Assembly (NCBI GenBank): GCA_036501535.1
Contig: DASYAE010000116.1
Coordinates: forward strand, 1 to 45,751
Direction of reading: 5' to 3'
Source of the DNA: DASYAE01 sp036501535
GTDB lineage: Bacteria > Actinomycetota > Actinomycetes > Streptomycetales > Catenulisporaceae
DNA length: 45,751 nt
This document shows positions 1 through 7,875 of the stretch, piece after piece. Below the pieces are notes generated by a model. It did not search any database. It worked only from the letters and a program-made list of their open reading frames with translations, and was not told where the DNA came from. The stretch's first letter is position 1, and the number at the start of each line of letters is the position of its first letter. A program made the translations under genes and the position numbers.

Positions 1-1
1 C

Positions 2-562
2 GCGCTGACCTGGATCGGCATCCTGCCGGCCAACGACGGCGACCTGATCAAGCGGGTCATCGGCATGCCCGGCGACCACGTGGCCTGCTGCAACGCGCAG
101 GGCGACGTGACGGTCAACGGCGTCGCGCTGAACGAGCCGTACCTGTACCCCGGCGACTCGCCGGGCTCCGGCGAGGACGGCCAGTTCAGCGTCACGGTGC
201 CCGCGGGCGACCTGTGGGTGATGGGCGACCACCGCGGCATCTCCGCCGACTCGCGCGCCCACCAGGACCTCAACGGCGGCTTCGTGCCGATCAAGAACGT
301 GGTGGGCCAGGCGTTCGTGATCATCTGGCCGCCGAGCCAGTGGGGCACGCTGCCGGTGCCCAGCACCTTCCACCAGTCGGGGCTGAGCGCGATGGGCACG
401 CCGGGGGCGATCCCGGGCGCCGCATTCGCGTTGGCGCTGCCGGTGACGCTGCTCAGGCGGCGACACCGGTTCGCCGACGAGCGCAAGCGGCGGCGCAGGC
501 GCGCTGCTGCCGGCGGCGGCGGTGCGAGCGGTGCCGGCGCTGCCCTTCCGGCGGACGAGTAG
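2..562 (+). CDS. lepB: Signal peptidase I, 5'-truncated by window edge
   Basis: This is the C-terminal 186 residues of a type I signal peptidase, the membrane serine protease that removes Sec and Tat signal peptides outside the membrane. The frame is open from base 2, so the N-terminus and catalytic serine lie before the window. The catalytic lysine is at bases 50-52 in the box IKRVIGMPGDHV, and the later conserved box VMGDHRGISADSR is present. A hydrophobic stretch (AIPGAAFALALPVTLL) followed by arginines near the C-terminus is a second membrane anchor, common in actinobacterial paralogues. It lies 17 bases before rnhB on the same strand. Actinomycetes often carry several lepB copies in tandem here, so others may lie upstream. 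Confidence 0.93.
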   Translation, partial: ALTWIGILPANDGDLIKRVIGMPGDHVACCNAQGDVTVNGVALNEPYLYPGDSPGSGEDGQFSVTVPAGDLWVMGDHRGISADSRAHQDLNGGFVPIKNVVGQAFVIIWPPSQWGTLPVPSTFHQSGLSAMGTPGAIPGAAFALALPVTLLRRRHRFADERKRRRRRAAAGGGGASGAGAALPADE

Positions 563-579
563 GTACGGGGGCGGGACGG

Positions 580-1494
580 ATGGCGCACGAGCAGCGGATC
601 GGTCGGGTCGAAGGCGCGCCCTCGGGCCGGTCCCGCCGGTCGAGCCGGGCGGGTCGGGCCGATGAGCCCGATCAGCCCGAGCAACCCGACCAGGCGGCGC
701 TCGACCTCGGCATCGCCGTCCCGCCGCCGGTTCCCACGCTCGCCGCGGTCGTGGCGAACGGCGGCGTGATAGACCTCTACGCCTACGAAGCGGCCTTGAC
801 GGCCTTCGGCCGCGGCCCGATCGCCGGAGCGGACGAGGCCGGCCGCGGAGCGTGCGCCGGCCCGCTGGTTGCCGCGGCCGTGATCCTTCCGCCCGATCTG
901 CGCCCGGACGGGCTCAACGACTCCAAACTGATGACGGAACTTGCCCGCGAACGGGCGTACGCCGTGATCGTCGGACACGCCGAATGGGCCGTCTCGGTGA
1001 TCCCGGCGGCGCAGGTCGACCGGCTCGGCGTGCAGGAGGCGAACTACGCCGCGCTGCGCGAGTCTGTCGCCAAGCTCTCGGTGCGGCCCGGCACGGCGCT
1101 CATCGACGGGTTCGCGGTGCGCGGCATAACCTCAGGCGGCAGGCCTGTTCCGGCACATCCGGTGGTGAAGGGCGACCGCCTGGTCGCCTGCATCGCGGCC
1201 GCCTCGGTGGTGGCGAAGGTGACCCGGGACCGGCTCATGGTCGAGCTCGACGCGGCCTATCCCGAGTACGGCTTCGCGGCCCACAAGGGCTATGCCACGG
1301 CGGACCATCAGGAAAGGCTTGACCGGACCGGGCCGTGCCCCGAGCATCGGTTCAGCTATGCGAACGTGCCGTCCGCCCGAACCGACCCCGACGGCGGCGG
1401 CACGATGCGGCCCGAGGTGGTCCAGAATATGAAGGGCAGCGCCCGGCCATCGCAGGGCGACCTGCTCGACGCCGGTGCCGCCGGCGCCGGGTGA
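580..1494 (+). CDS. rnhB: Ribonuclease HII
   Basis: The product cleaves the RNA strand of RNA-DNA hybrids and starts removal of ribonucleotides misincorporated in DNA. The protein is 304 residues. The core begins near residue 80, with the catalytic motif GADEAGRG (D85, E86), LNDSK at 113-117, LIDGF (D177) and TRDRL (D217). The ATG at 580 follows a purine-rich stretch (ggggcggga). The first roughly 75 residues are an unstructured, charged extension (DEPDQPEQPDQ) absent from most RNase HII proteins. A later GTG start near 750 is possible, but no better ribosome-binding site is visible. It sits between lepB and DUF2469 in the usual actinobacterial order. Confidence 0.93.
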   Translation: MAHEQRIGRVEGAPSGRSRRSSRAGRADEPDQPEQPDQAALDLGIAVPPPVPTLAAVVANGGVIDLYAYEAALTAFGRGPIAGADEAGRGACAGPLVAAAVILPPDLRPDGLNDSKLMTELARERAYAVIVGHAEWAVSVIPAAQVDRLGVQEANYAALRESVAKLSVRPGTALIDGFAVRGITSGGRPVPAHPVVKGDRLVACIAAASVVAKVTRDRLMVELDAAYPEYGFAAHKGYATADHQERLDRTGPCPEHRFSYANVPSARTDPDGGGTMRPEVVQNMKGSARPSQGDLLDAGAAGAG

Positions 1495-1564
1495 GAGCGA
1501 GACTCGGGTGCCGCACTGCGGTGCGGCCCCATGTGGCAGTGACGAGAGACCAGGGGAGCGAAGG

Positions 1565-1873
1565 ATGAGCGCCGAGGATCTCGAGAAGTACGAGACCGAG
1601 ATGGAGCTTCAGCTCTACCGCGAGTACCGCGACGTGGTCGGCCTCTTCCGCTTCGTCGTCGAGACCGAGCGGCGGTTCTACCTCACGAACCAGGTCGACC
1701 TCAACGTCCGCTCCGCCGACGGCGAGGTGTACTTCGAGGTCACCATGGCCGACGCCTGGGTCTGGGACATGTACCGTCCGGCCCGGTTCGTCAAGAACGT
1801 GAAGGTCGTCACCTTCAAGGACGTCAACGTCGAGGAGCTGGCCAAGACCGATCTCGAGGTGCCCACCGACTGA
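1565..1873 (+). CDS. DUF2469 family protein
   Basis: A small acidic protein of 102 residues (MSAEDLEKYETEMELQLYRE...) that matches the conserved actinobacterial DUF2469 family, almost always found between rnhB and yraN. The ATG at 1565 follows ggggagcgaagg, a good ribosome-binding site. The frame is open further upstream (from 1475), but the family starts at this ATG. No catalytic motif or membrane segment is visible and the function is unknown. Its constant position beside RNase HII and a YraN nuclease suggests a link to nucleic-acid metabolism, which is an inference from neighbourhood only. Confidence 0.9.
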   Translation: MSAEDLEKYETEMELQLYREYRDVVGLFRFVVETERRFYLTNQVDLNVRSADGEVYFEVTMADAWVWDMYRPARFVKNVKVVTFKDVNVEELAKTDLEVPTD

Positions 1874-1927
1874 CCGCGGCAGCTCTCGACGCTGTCGCCG
1901 TCGCGGCGGCCGATCCTGGCCGCCCGG

Positions 1928-1949
1928 TTATCCACAGGACTTATCCACA
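1928..1949 (+). promoter_or_regulatory. Pair of DnaA-box sequences, 13 bp apart
   Basis: Two exact copies of TTATCCACA lie at 1928-1936 and 1941-1949, starts 13 bp apart, in the gap between DUF2469 and yraN. This is the classic high-affinity DnaA box. Actinomycete boxes are usually TTGTCCACA but tolerate this form. The site lies about 135 bp upstream of the yraN-comM-dprA genes and could allow DnaA to regulate them or titrate DnaA. Binding is inferred, not shown. Confidence 0.6.
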
Positions 1950-2083
1950 GCTCGCCAACTTTTTCCCCGCAGATCCGCGCAATGCCTCATCGTGGTTCCA
2001 GCGCAGCACTCGAGCCGCGCCGAAACGGGCAGGCCACGACGGAGACACCTGAGACATATCTCAGTTACGGGAGACACGGGGTG

Positions 2084-2740
2084 ATGGCGGTGCGCGGGCG
2101 TCGCATGCGGCTGAAGCGGGAGAAGCTTCGGCGGCAGCAGGAGCAGGCAGGGCGGCAGAGCCGGGAGGACAGGGAGACCCGGGAGGGCCGAGAGACCTGG
2201 CAGCGGGACCGGCTCGGCGAGCCGGACCCGGGCGCGGAACGAACCTGGGGCCACTGGCTCGGCCGGTACGGCGAGCAGGCCGCCGCGCGGTACCTCGTCG
2301 CGGCGGGATACCGGCTGCTGGACCGGAACTGGGTCTGCCGGGACCCCGACCTCCGGGGTGAGCTGGATCTGGTGGCCCGCTACCGCCGGACCGTCGTCGC
2401 CTGCGAGGTCAAGACCAGGGCCGGAGACACGCTGGACAACCCGGCCCAGGCGGTCACCGCGCAGAAGGCGCAGCGGCTTCGGCTGCTGGCCGTGCGATGG
2501 CTCGCGGAACAGCGGGCCGGCACCGGCGGGGGTTTCAACGGAGCATTCGGCCCAGGGCGTGGCACCGGTCCGTCCCACAGGCGCGTGCAGATCCCGCTGA
2601 GCCGGTCCGGCGACGGCGGCGACCCGCGCGACCCGTCGGCAGGCGGCCCCGGTCTCCGCATCGACGTCATCGCCGTCCGCACCGATCCGCGGCCGCCGTT
2701 CGCCGTCCGCAGCCTTGACCACCTGATCGGGGTGGCGTGA
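2084..2740 (+). CDS. YraN (UPF0102) family endonuclease-like protein
   Basis: A protein of 218 residues with a restriction-endonuclease-like YraN domain at about 58-140: GRYGEQAAARYL, then RGELDLVA (E93, D95) and ACEVKTR (E108, K110), the usual E-D-E-K metal-binding set. The family is widespread, often beside DNA-uptake or recombination genes, and its exact substrate is unclear. ATG 2084 (with GTG 2081 just before) is the first start after the DnaA-box gap. The frame is open back to 1982. Unlike typical family members of about 120 residues, this one has a 55-residue N-terminal extension of alternating Arg, Lys, Glu and Gln (probable charged helix) and a 70-residue tail. The stop overlaps the comM start (TGATG). 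Confidence 0.82.
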   Translation: MAVRGRRMRLKREKLRRQQEQAGRQSREDRETREGRETWQRDRLGEPDPGAERTWGHWLGRYGEQAAARYLVAAGYRLLDRNWVCRDPDLRGELDLVARYRRTVVACEVKTRAGDTLDNPAQAVTAQKAQRLRLLAVRWLAEQRAGTGGGFNGAFGPGRGTGPSHRRVQIPLSRSGDGGDPRDPSAGGPGLRIDVIAVRTDPRPPFAVRSLDHLIGVA

Positions 2741-4404
2741 TGCGCGGCTACGGCCGGGCGCGCGCGATGGGCCTGCTCGGGCTGCTCGGAACGCCGATCA
2801 CCGTCGAGGCCTATGCCGCGCCGGGCCTGCCGCGATTCGCACTCGTCGGTCTGCCGGACGGCGCGTTGAGCGAGTCCCGGGACCGCGTCCGCGCCGCCGT
2901 TCTCGCCTCTGGCCTCGGGTGGCCGCAGGCCGCCCTCACCGTCAGCCTCTCGCCGGCCTGGATCCGCAAACAGGGCTCGGGTTTCGATCTCGCCATCGCA
3001 CTGGCGGTCCTGCGTGCCGCCGGGGAGGTGCCGGCCAGAGCGACCTCTCGGCATCCAGCACAGTTAGGCACCACCCCCACATCCGTCACTGTGCCGCACG
3101 ACGCCGTCTTCATCGCGGAGCTCGGGCTCGACGGCCGGGTGCGCCCGGTGCGCGGCGTGCTGCCCTGCGCCCTGGCCGCGGTCCGGGCCGGGCTGCCGCG
3201 GATCTTCACCGCCGAGGCGAACGCGGACGAGGCGGCCCAGGTCCCCGGGGCCGACGTCACCGGGTTGCGCTCGCTGCGCCAACTCGCCGCGCTCGCCAAC
3301 GGGCTTCCGGTACCCGACGAAGCGCCCGGCGACGCGGATGGCGTCCCGCCCGACGGTCCGCCGGCGCCGGACAGCGGCACCGAGCCCGACCTGGCCGAAG
3401 TCCTCGGCCAACGCCACGCGCGCCGGGCTCTGGAGATCAGCGCGGCCGGCGGCCACCACCTGTTCCTCTGCGGTGCGCCTGGTGCGGGCAAGACTATGTT
3501 GGCGAAGCGGCTGCCCGGCATCCTTCCGCCGCTCGATCCGGAGGCCGCGCTCGAGGTCTCCTCGGTCCACTCGCTGGCCGGAACGCTGCCCGATCACCCG
3601 CCGCTGATCACGCGGCCGCCCTTCTGCTCGGTCCACCACTCGGCGACCGTCGCCTCGATGGTCGGCGGCGGGTCCGGTGTGATGCGGCCCGGGGCGGTGA
3701 GCCGGGCGCACCGGGGCGTCCTGTTCCTCGACGAGGCGGCCGAGTTCCAAAGGCCCGTCCTCGATGCGCTGCGCGAGCCGATCGAGTCCGGCGAGGTGAC
3801 CATTGCCCGCGCTGCCGGAATCGCGCATTTCCCGGCGAGATTCCTGCTGGTCGCCGCGGCCAACCCGTGTCCTTGCGGCCGGGCCGGGGATCCCGGGGCG
3901 CTGTGCAACTGCGCGCCGAGGCAGCGGGCCGCTTACCTCGCCCGGATCTCCGGGCCGCTGCTCGACCGGATCGACCTGCGAGTCGATGTCGCCCCGGTCG
4001 GGCCGGGGGAGCTGCTCGACGCGGCGTCGGGCGGCCTGGCCGCCGAGTCGACCGCGCAGGTCGCCGAGCGTGTCGTGCAGGCTCGGCTGCGCGCCGCCCG
4101 GCGGCTCGGCGGGACGCCCTGGCGGTCCAACGCCGAAGTGCCCGGCGCCGTGCTGCGCAGCCGGTGGCCGCTGCGGATCGGCTCGTTGGCCGGTGCGGAA
4201 GGGGCGCTGCGTACCGGCGTGCTCAGCGCTCGCGGGCTCGACCGGGTGATCCGGGTCGCGTGGACCGTCGCCGATCTCGCCGGGCTGGACCGGCCCGGCC
4301 GGGCCGAGATCGACACCGCGCTCGCCTTCCGGCTCGGCTTCCAGGCCGTCGAGCAGCGCTCGTTGTCCGGCCACCGCAGCACGCCCCTGGGGCTGGTGGT
4401 CTGA
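2740..4404 (+). CDS. comM: ComM/YifB-type AAA+ ATPase (Mg-chelatase-like)
   Basis: A AAA+ helicase-like protein of 554 residues. ComM is known in naturally transforming bacteria as a hexameric branch-migration motor; its role in actinomycetes is not established. The N-terminal ChlI-like domain (VEAYAAPGLPRFALVGLPD, GSGFDLAIALAVL) is followed by GQRHARRALEISAAGGHH. Walker A is GAPGAGKT at 245-252, Walker B is VLFLDEA near 327, and the cysteine-rich NPCPCGRAGDP loop and the C-terminal Mg-chelatase domain with LLDRIDLRV are present. ATG 2740 overlaps the yraN stop, with a GTG codon directly before it. The 1-bp gap to dprA indicates one transcription unit. Confidence 0.93.
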   Translation: MRGYGRARAMGLLGLLGTPITVEAYAAPGLPRFALVGLPDGALSESRDRVRAAVLASGLGWPQAALTVSLSPAWIRKQGSGFDLAIALAVLRAAGEVPARATSRHPAQLGTTPTSVTVPHDAVFIAELGLDGRVRPVRGVLPCALAAVRAGLPRIFTAEANADEAAQVPGADVTGLRSLRQLAALANGLPVPDEAPGDADGVPPDGPPAPDSGTEPDLAEVLGQRHARRALEISAAGGHHLFLCGAPGAGKTMLAKRLPGILPPLDPEAALEVSSVHSLAGTLPDHPPLITRPPFCSVHHSATVASMVGGGSGVMRPGAVSRAHRGVLFLDEAAEFQRPVLDALREPIESGEVTIARAAGIAHFPARFLLVAAANPCPCGRAGDPGALCNCAPRQRAAYLARISGPLLDRIDLRVDVAPVGPGELLDAASGGLAAESTAQVAERVVQARLRAARRLGGTPWRSNAEVPGAVLRSRWPLRIGSLAGAEGALRTGVLSARGLDRVIRVAWTVADLAGLDRPGRAEIDTALAFRLGFQAVEQRSLSGHRSTPLGLVV

Positions 4405-4405
4405 G

Positions 4406-5470
4406 ATGTACCAGACTACTGATACCGCAGTCGTCCACTCCGCGCATCCCGCTGTGCCGGCGGTGCCCGAGGCGGAGCGGCGCGCCAGGCTCGAGCTCTG
4501 CCTGGCCGTCGATGTCGTGGACGTGTGGCTTGGCCGGCTGCTGGAGGACCATCCGCCGTCCACCGTGCTCGCCGCGATTCGCGAGGAGCGGGTCACCAGG
4601 CTGCCGCTCAACGCGTCTGCTCGGGAAGCGCGCACAGTGGCCCATCGCGCGGAGAGGTACCGGGCGCGGCTGGAGTGGTGCAAGGTCGGCGAGGTCCTGG
4701 CCGCGACCGAGGCCGCCGGCGCCCGGTTCGTCGTGCCCGGAGATCCCTGGTGGCCAGACCGGTTCGACGAGCTCGGGCCGCAGCGGCCGATCGGCGTCTG
4801 GATGGCCGGGGATCCGACCCGGCTCGATCCCGCCGTCTCGATCGTCGGCGCTCGCGCGTGCACGTCGTACGGCGAATACGTGGCCTCGACGCTCGGCGCC
4901 GAGCTCGCCGAGCGGGGTGTGACGGTAGTTTCTGGCGCAGCCTTGGGAGTCGACGCCGCTGCGCATCGTGGCGCGCTCGCCGTCGGCGGTGCGACTGTCG
5001 CCGTGCTTGCCTGTGGCGTCGATGTCGCATATCCGCGGGCTCACGACGCCTTGCTGCACGCGATTCGGGAACGCGGGGCGGTCGTCACCGAACTGCAGCC
5101 GGGCGCGCGGCCGACCAGGTTCACCTTCCTGCAGCGCAACCGGCTCATCGCGGCGCTCGGCCGGGCGACCGTCGTGGTCGAGGCCGCCCGGCGCAGCGGC
5201 TCGCTGGTCACCGCGCGGCAGGCCGCCGAGCTCGGCCGCGCCGTGCTGGCCGTACCCGGCCCGGTCACCTCCGAGCAGTCGCAGGGCACCCATGCCCTGA
5301 TCCGGGACGGCGCGACCCTGGTGACGTGCGCCGAGCAGGTCCAGGAGGCCTGCGACGAGGGCGCGGCCGGCCCGGAGCCCCGGGACGGGCCCGCCGATTG
5401 CGCCGGTCAGTGTGCCGGCCGGAACGCGCCGCCGGCTGAGCCGGCCGGAATATGCGGTGCCGCTGACTAG
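4406..5470 (+). CDS. dprA: DNA-processing protein DprA
   Basis: The product binds incoming single-stranded DNA and loads RecA in transformable bacteria. The protein has 354 residues with a Rossmann-like DprA core: SIVGARACTSYG near 146, SGAALGVDAAAHRGAL, VAVLACGVDVAYP, RFTFLQRNRLIAAL, ARRSGSLVTARQAAELGR and VPGPV...QGTHALIRDGA. The ATG at 4406 lies one base after the comM stop (TGAGATG), so translation is probably coupled. The N-terminal 100 residues are a helical lead-in domain. The C-terminus is Ala/Pro/Gly-rich, and no winged-helix DML1 domain is obvious. Together with yraN and comM it forms a conserved DNA-uptake-like cluster, although no type IV pilus or ComEC genes occur in the window. 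Confidence 0.95.
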   Translation: MYQTTDTAVVHSAHPAVPAVPEAERRARLELCLAVDVVDVWLGRLLEDHPPSTVLAAIREERVTRLPLNASAREARTVAHRAERYRARLEWCKVGEVLAATEAAGARFVVPGDPWWPDRFDELGPQRPIGVWMAGDPTRLDPAVSIVGARACTSYGEYVASTLGAELAERGVTVVSGAALGVDAAAHRGALAVGGATVAVLACGVDVAYPRAHDALLHAIRERGAVVTELQPGARPTRFTFLQRNRLIAALGRATVVVEAARRSGSLVTARQAAELGRAVLAVPGPVTSEQSQGTHALIRDGATLVTCAEQVQEACDEGAAGPEPRDGPADCAGQCAGRNAPPAEPAGICGAAD

Positions 5471-5637
5471 GGATCTTCGGCCGCGGCGGTCCGGCGCGCG
5501 GCCGAACACCTGGTCGGTTACCCGAAAGCATGAAGCGATTACGCTACGCTCGAACTGCGGTTGACCTTGCGCCACGGGCCGGGAGGGCCGCGATCAAGCC
5601 GAGCGAGGGGCCGACACAGATCGATCAAAGACGAGTG

Positions 5638-6471
5638 ATGCCGAGGAACAGCCAGGTCCGCGCGACCGCATACGACGAGGCAGGCCCGGCCGGGGCCGGG
5701 CCGGACGGGCCGCCGGACGCGATCGACGAGCTGTGGGCCGACTTCAAGGCCACCGGCGACCCGCGGCTGCGCGAGCAGCTGATCCTGCACTACTCGCCGC
5801 TGGTCAAGTACGTCGCCGGGCGGGTCTGCGTGGGCCTGACCGGGCCGGTTGACCAGGCAGACTTCGTCTCCTACGGCATCTTCGGGCTCATCGACGCGAT
5901 CGAGCGGTTCGAGCCGGACCGGTCGATCAAGTTCGAGACCTACGCGATCAACCGGATCCGCGGGGCGATCATCGACGAGCTGCGCGCGCTGGACTGGATC
6001 CCGCGCTCGCTGCGGGCCAAGGCCCGGCAGATCGAGCAGGCCTCGGTCGCGCTCGAGCACCGGCTCGGCCGCACCCCCGGCGAGAAGCAGATCGCCGACG
6101 AGATGGGCATCAGCCTGGCCGAGCTGCACCAGATCTTCTCCCGGCTCTCGCTGATCAACGTGCTCGCGCTGGACGAGGTGCTGACCCTGTCCACCGGGGA
6201 CGGTGAGCGGCTCAGCCTCATGGAGACGCTCGAGGACCTGGCCGCCGACGACCCGGTGGAGACCTATGAGAACCGGGAGACGCGCCACCTGCTCGCCCGC
6301 GCGGTCAACACGCTGCCGGACCGGGAGCGCACCGTGGTGACCCTGTACTACTTCGAGGCGATGACGCTGGCCGAGATCGGGCAGGTGCTCGGCGTGACCG
6401 AGAGCCGGGTGTGCCAGATCCACGCCAAGGCGGTGCTCACCCTGCGCACCCGTCTCGCCGGCTTGCGGTGA
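5638..6471 (+). CDS. whiG: Sporulation sigma factor WhiG (FliA-type)
   Basis: An RNA polymerase sigma factor of the FliA/WhiG group. In Streptomyces WhiG commits aerial hyphae to sporulation and is held inactive by the anti-sigma factor RsiG with c-di-GMP. The protein is 277 residues from ATG 5638. Region 2 spans about 36-120 (REQLILHYSPLVKYVAGRV, DFVSYGIFGLIDAIE, RIRGAIIDELRALDW), region 3 follows (GRTPGEKQIADEMGI), and region 4 contains LPDRERTVVTLYYFE and the helix-turn-helix MTLAEIGQVLGVTESRV. The start is chosen by family length; the frame is open to an ATG at 5530 and a GTG sits just before (5635). No rsiG gene is adjacent. A GC-rich hairpin follows the stop. Confidence 0.93.
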   Translation: MPRNSQVRATAYDEAGPAGAGPDGPPDAIDELWADFKATGDPRLREQLILHYSPLVKYVAGRVCVGLTGPVDQADFVSYGIFGLIDAIERFEPDRSIKFETYAINRIRGAIIDELRALDWIPRSLRAKARQIEQASVALEHRLGRTPGEKQIADEMGISLAELHQIFSRLSLINVLALDEVLTLSTGDGERLSLMETLEDLAADDPVETYENRETRHLLARAVNTLPDRERTVVTLYYFEAMTLAEIGQVLGVTESRVCQIHAKAVLTLRTRLAGLR

Positions 6472-6474
6472 CGG

Positions 6475-6498
6475 TCCGGCCGCTCGGAGCGGGCCGGA
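6475..6498 (+). terminator. Hairpin after whiG
   Basis: tccggccgc (6475-6483) pairs with gcgggccgga (6489-6498), with one bulged G and a 5-base loop. It starts four bases after the whiG stop. There is no U-tract, as is common in actinobacterial terminators. Confidence 0.5.
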
Positions 6499-6582
6499 TG
6501 TCCGAAGCGCGCCGCGGCGACGGATCTCGGTCGGGGGCGGTGCGGGAATGCAGTAACCGCCACGAATCGCCGCCCCCTCGAC

Positions 6583-6588
6583 TACTGT
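6583..6588 (+). promoter_or_regulatory. Putative -10 element of a leaderless tetR transcript
   Basis: TACTGT fits the actinobacterial TAnnnT -10 consensus and ends six bases before the GTG start at 6595, so transcription would begin at or next to the start codon. No Shine-Dalgarno sequence lies between. No convincing -35 element is visible. Confidence 0.4.
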
Positions 6589-6594
6589 AGGAAC

Positions 6595-7185
6595 GTGCCC
6601 AGGATCAAAGCACCGACGGTCGCGGAGCATCGCACGATGCAGCGCGCCGCGCTCCTGGACGCCGCCCGCGACCTGCTCGCCGAGGGCGGGATGGCCGCCC
6701 TGACCTTCGCCGCGCTGGCCGAGCGCACGGGCCTGGCCCGGTCCTCGGTCTACGAGTACTTCAAGTCCCGCGCCGACGTGGTCGAGGCACTGGCGGTGGA
6801 GGACTTCCCGGCCGCGGTCGCCGACATCAGGGGCGTGATGCTGGCGCAGCCGAGCCCGGAGCGGCAGATCGCCGCCTACGTGCGCCGCCAGCTGGAGCTG
6901 GTCGCCCAGCCCGGCCACCGCGGCCTGCTCGCGCTGTCCGTGCTGGAGCTCGACGGCCCGGCCCGCGAGCGCATCCGCGCCGCGCACGGCCTGCTGGTCG
7001 ACCTCGTCGTCGGGGCACTGCGCCGGCTCGGCCACCCGGACCCGCGGGCCACCGCCGCGGTACTGCAGGGAGCCATCGACGGCGCGGCCAAGCGGATCGA
7101 CGCCGGCGCCGACCCGGCGATGGTCATCGAGACCGCTTTGGCGTTGGTGCTTTTCGGAGTCCGGGGGCAGCGCCGGCCGCGGTGA
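6595..7185 (+). CDS. TetR-family transcriptional regulator
   Basis: A repressor-type regulator of 196 residues. The N-terminal TetR helix-turn-helix is clear: MQRAALLDAARDLLAEGG, LTFAALAERTGLARSSVYEYFKSRADVVEAL (about residues 13-63). The rest is an all-helical ligand-binding and dimerisation domain with no recognisable subfamily signature. The start is GTG 6595, chosen because the family N-terminus fits and a -10-like TACTGT lies six bases upstream. No divergent target gene is adjacent; the following M23 gene on the same strand or the gene itself are the nearest candidate targets. The ligand is unknown. Confidence 0.88.
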   Translation: MPRIKAPTVAEHRTMQRAALLDAARDLLAEGGMAALTFAALAERTGLARSSVYEYFKSRADVVEALAVEDFPAAVADIRGVMLAQPSPERQIAAYVRRQLELVAQPGHRGLLALSVLELDGPARERIRAAHGLLVDLVVGALRRLGHPDPRATAAVLQGAIDGAAKRIDAGADPAMVIETALALVLFGVRGQRRPR

Positions 7186-7228
7186 CGTGCTGCGTGGGCC
7201 GCGCAGGCCAGAGAGGCTGTTCGGGGAG

Positions 7229-7237
7229 TTATCCACA
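7229..7237 (+). promoter_or_regulatory. Single DnaA-box sequence
   Basis: An exact TTATCCACA between the TetR gene and the M23 gene, 51 bp before the M23 start. It is the same 9-mer as the pair at 1928-1949. Function is inferred only. Confidence 0.45.
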
Positions 7238-7287
7238 GATTTGCCGGAATCGGCCCGGTCCCGGCAGTGGGCGATCACGCTGGACCC

Positions 7288-7875
7288 ATGAAGATCATTG
7301 CGTTGTTCGCGGGGTTCGGTCTGCTGCTCGGAGCCGGCGGCCCGGCCGTCCCCGCCGCGCCGTCTCATGCTGCGGACCGGGCGCCTGGGCCGCCTGAGCA
7401 GCAGGTGCCGACCTGGTCGTGGCCGCTGTCGGTGCGTGACGGGAAGCCGCCGCCGGTCGTCCGGCCGTTTCGCCCGCCGGCCCGGCGCTGGCTGCCCGGC
7501 CATCGCGGCGTCGATCTCGCAGCGCCGCCGGGCGCTGCTGTCCTGGCGGCCGGGGCGGGGACCGTCGCTTTTGCAGGCACCTTGTTCGGCGAGGGCGTCG
7601 TCGTGGTCTCGCACGGCGGTGTGCGGACCAGCTATGAGCCCGTCGCCGCTGGGGTCCACACGGGGCAGCGGGTCGCTCGCGGCGACCTGCTTGGCACGCT
7701 GGCGACCGACTCGCTGCCCCGCGCGGACCCCGGCGGCCAGGGGACCGTGCTGCATTGGGGGCTGCTGACCGGCCGCGGCCACACGGTGCGCTACTACGAT
7801 CCGCTGCTTCTGCTCGGGTTCGGGCACCTCCGGCTCGAACCGGCGGCCGGTGGCGCCGGACCGCCGTCATCGTGA
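7288..7875 (+). CDS. Secreted M23-family protein, degenerate active site
   Basis: An exported protein of 195 residues with a LytM/M23 fold. The signal peptide is MKIIALFAGFGLLLGAGG through about residue 29 (PAAPSHA). The zinc ligands appear kept: H72 and D76 in GHRGVDLAAP, and H156 in VLHWGL. The two other catalytic histidines of M23 enzymes are missing: the Y-x-H-L motif reads SYEPV (P118) and the H-x-H motif reads VLH (V154). The protein may bind peptidoglycan or activate an amidase rather than cut it. An M23-type gene next to rpsB is a recurring actinobacterial arrangement, so the loss may be a subfamily trait. ATG 7288 is preferred over in-frame GTG 7267 because the signal peptide starts there. 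Confidence 0.85.
   Translation: MKIIALFAGFGLLLGAGGPAVPAAPSHAADRAPGPPEQQVPTWSWPLSVRDGKPPPVVRPFRPPARRWLPGHRGVDLAAPPGAAVLAAGAGTVAFAGTLFGEGVVVVSHGGVRTSYEPVAAGVHTGQRVARGDLLGTLATDSLPRADPGGQGTVLHWGLLTGRGHTVRYYDPLLLLGFGHLRLEPAAGGAGPPSS

Noticed and set aside
1928..1949. Replication origin
   Set aside because: Only two boxes, and no dnaA, dnaN or AT-rich unwinding region nearby; better treated as a regulatory or titration site.
5539..7827. Long minus-strand open frame (about 760 codons) across whiG, tetR and M23
   Set aside because: Antisense to three well-supported genes; its translation is low-complexity Arg/Gly/His/Pro sequence typical of shadow frames in GC-rich DNA.
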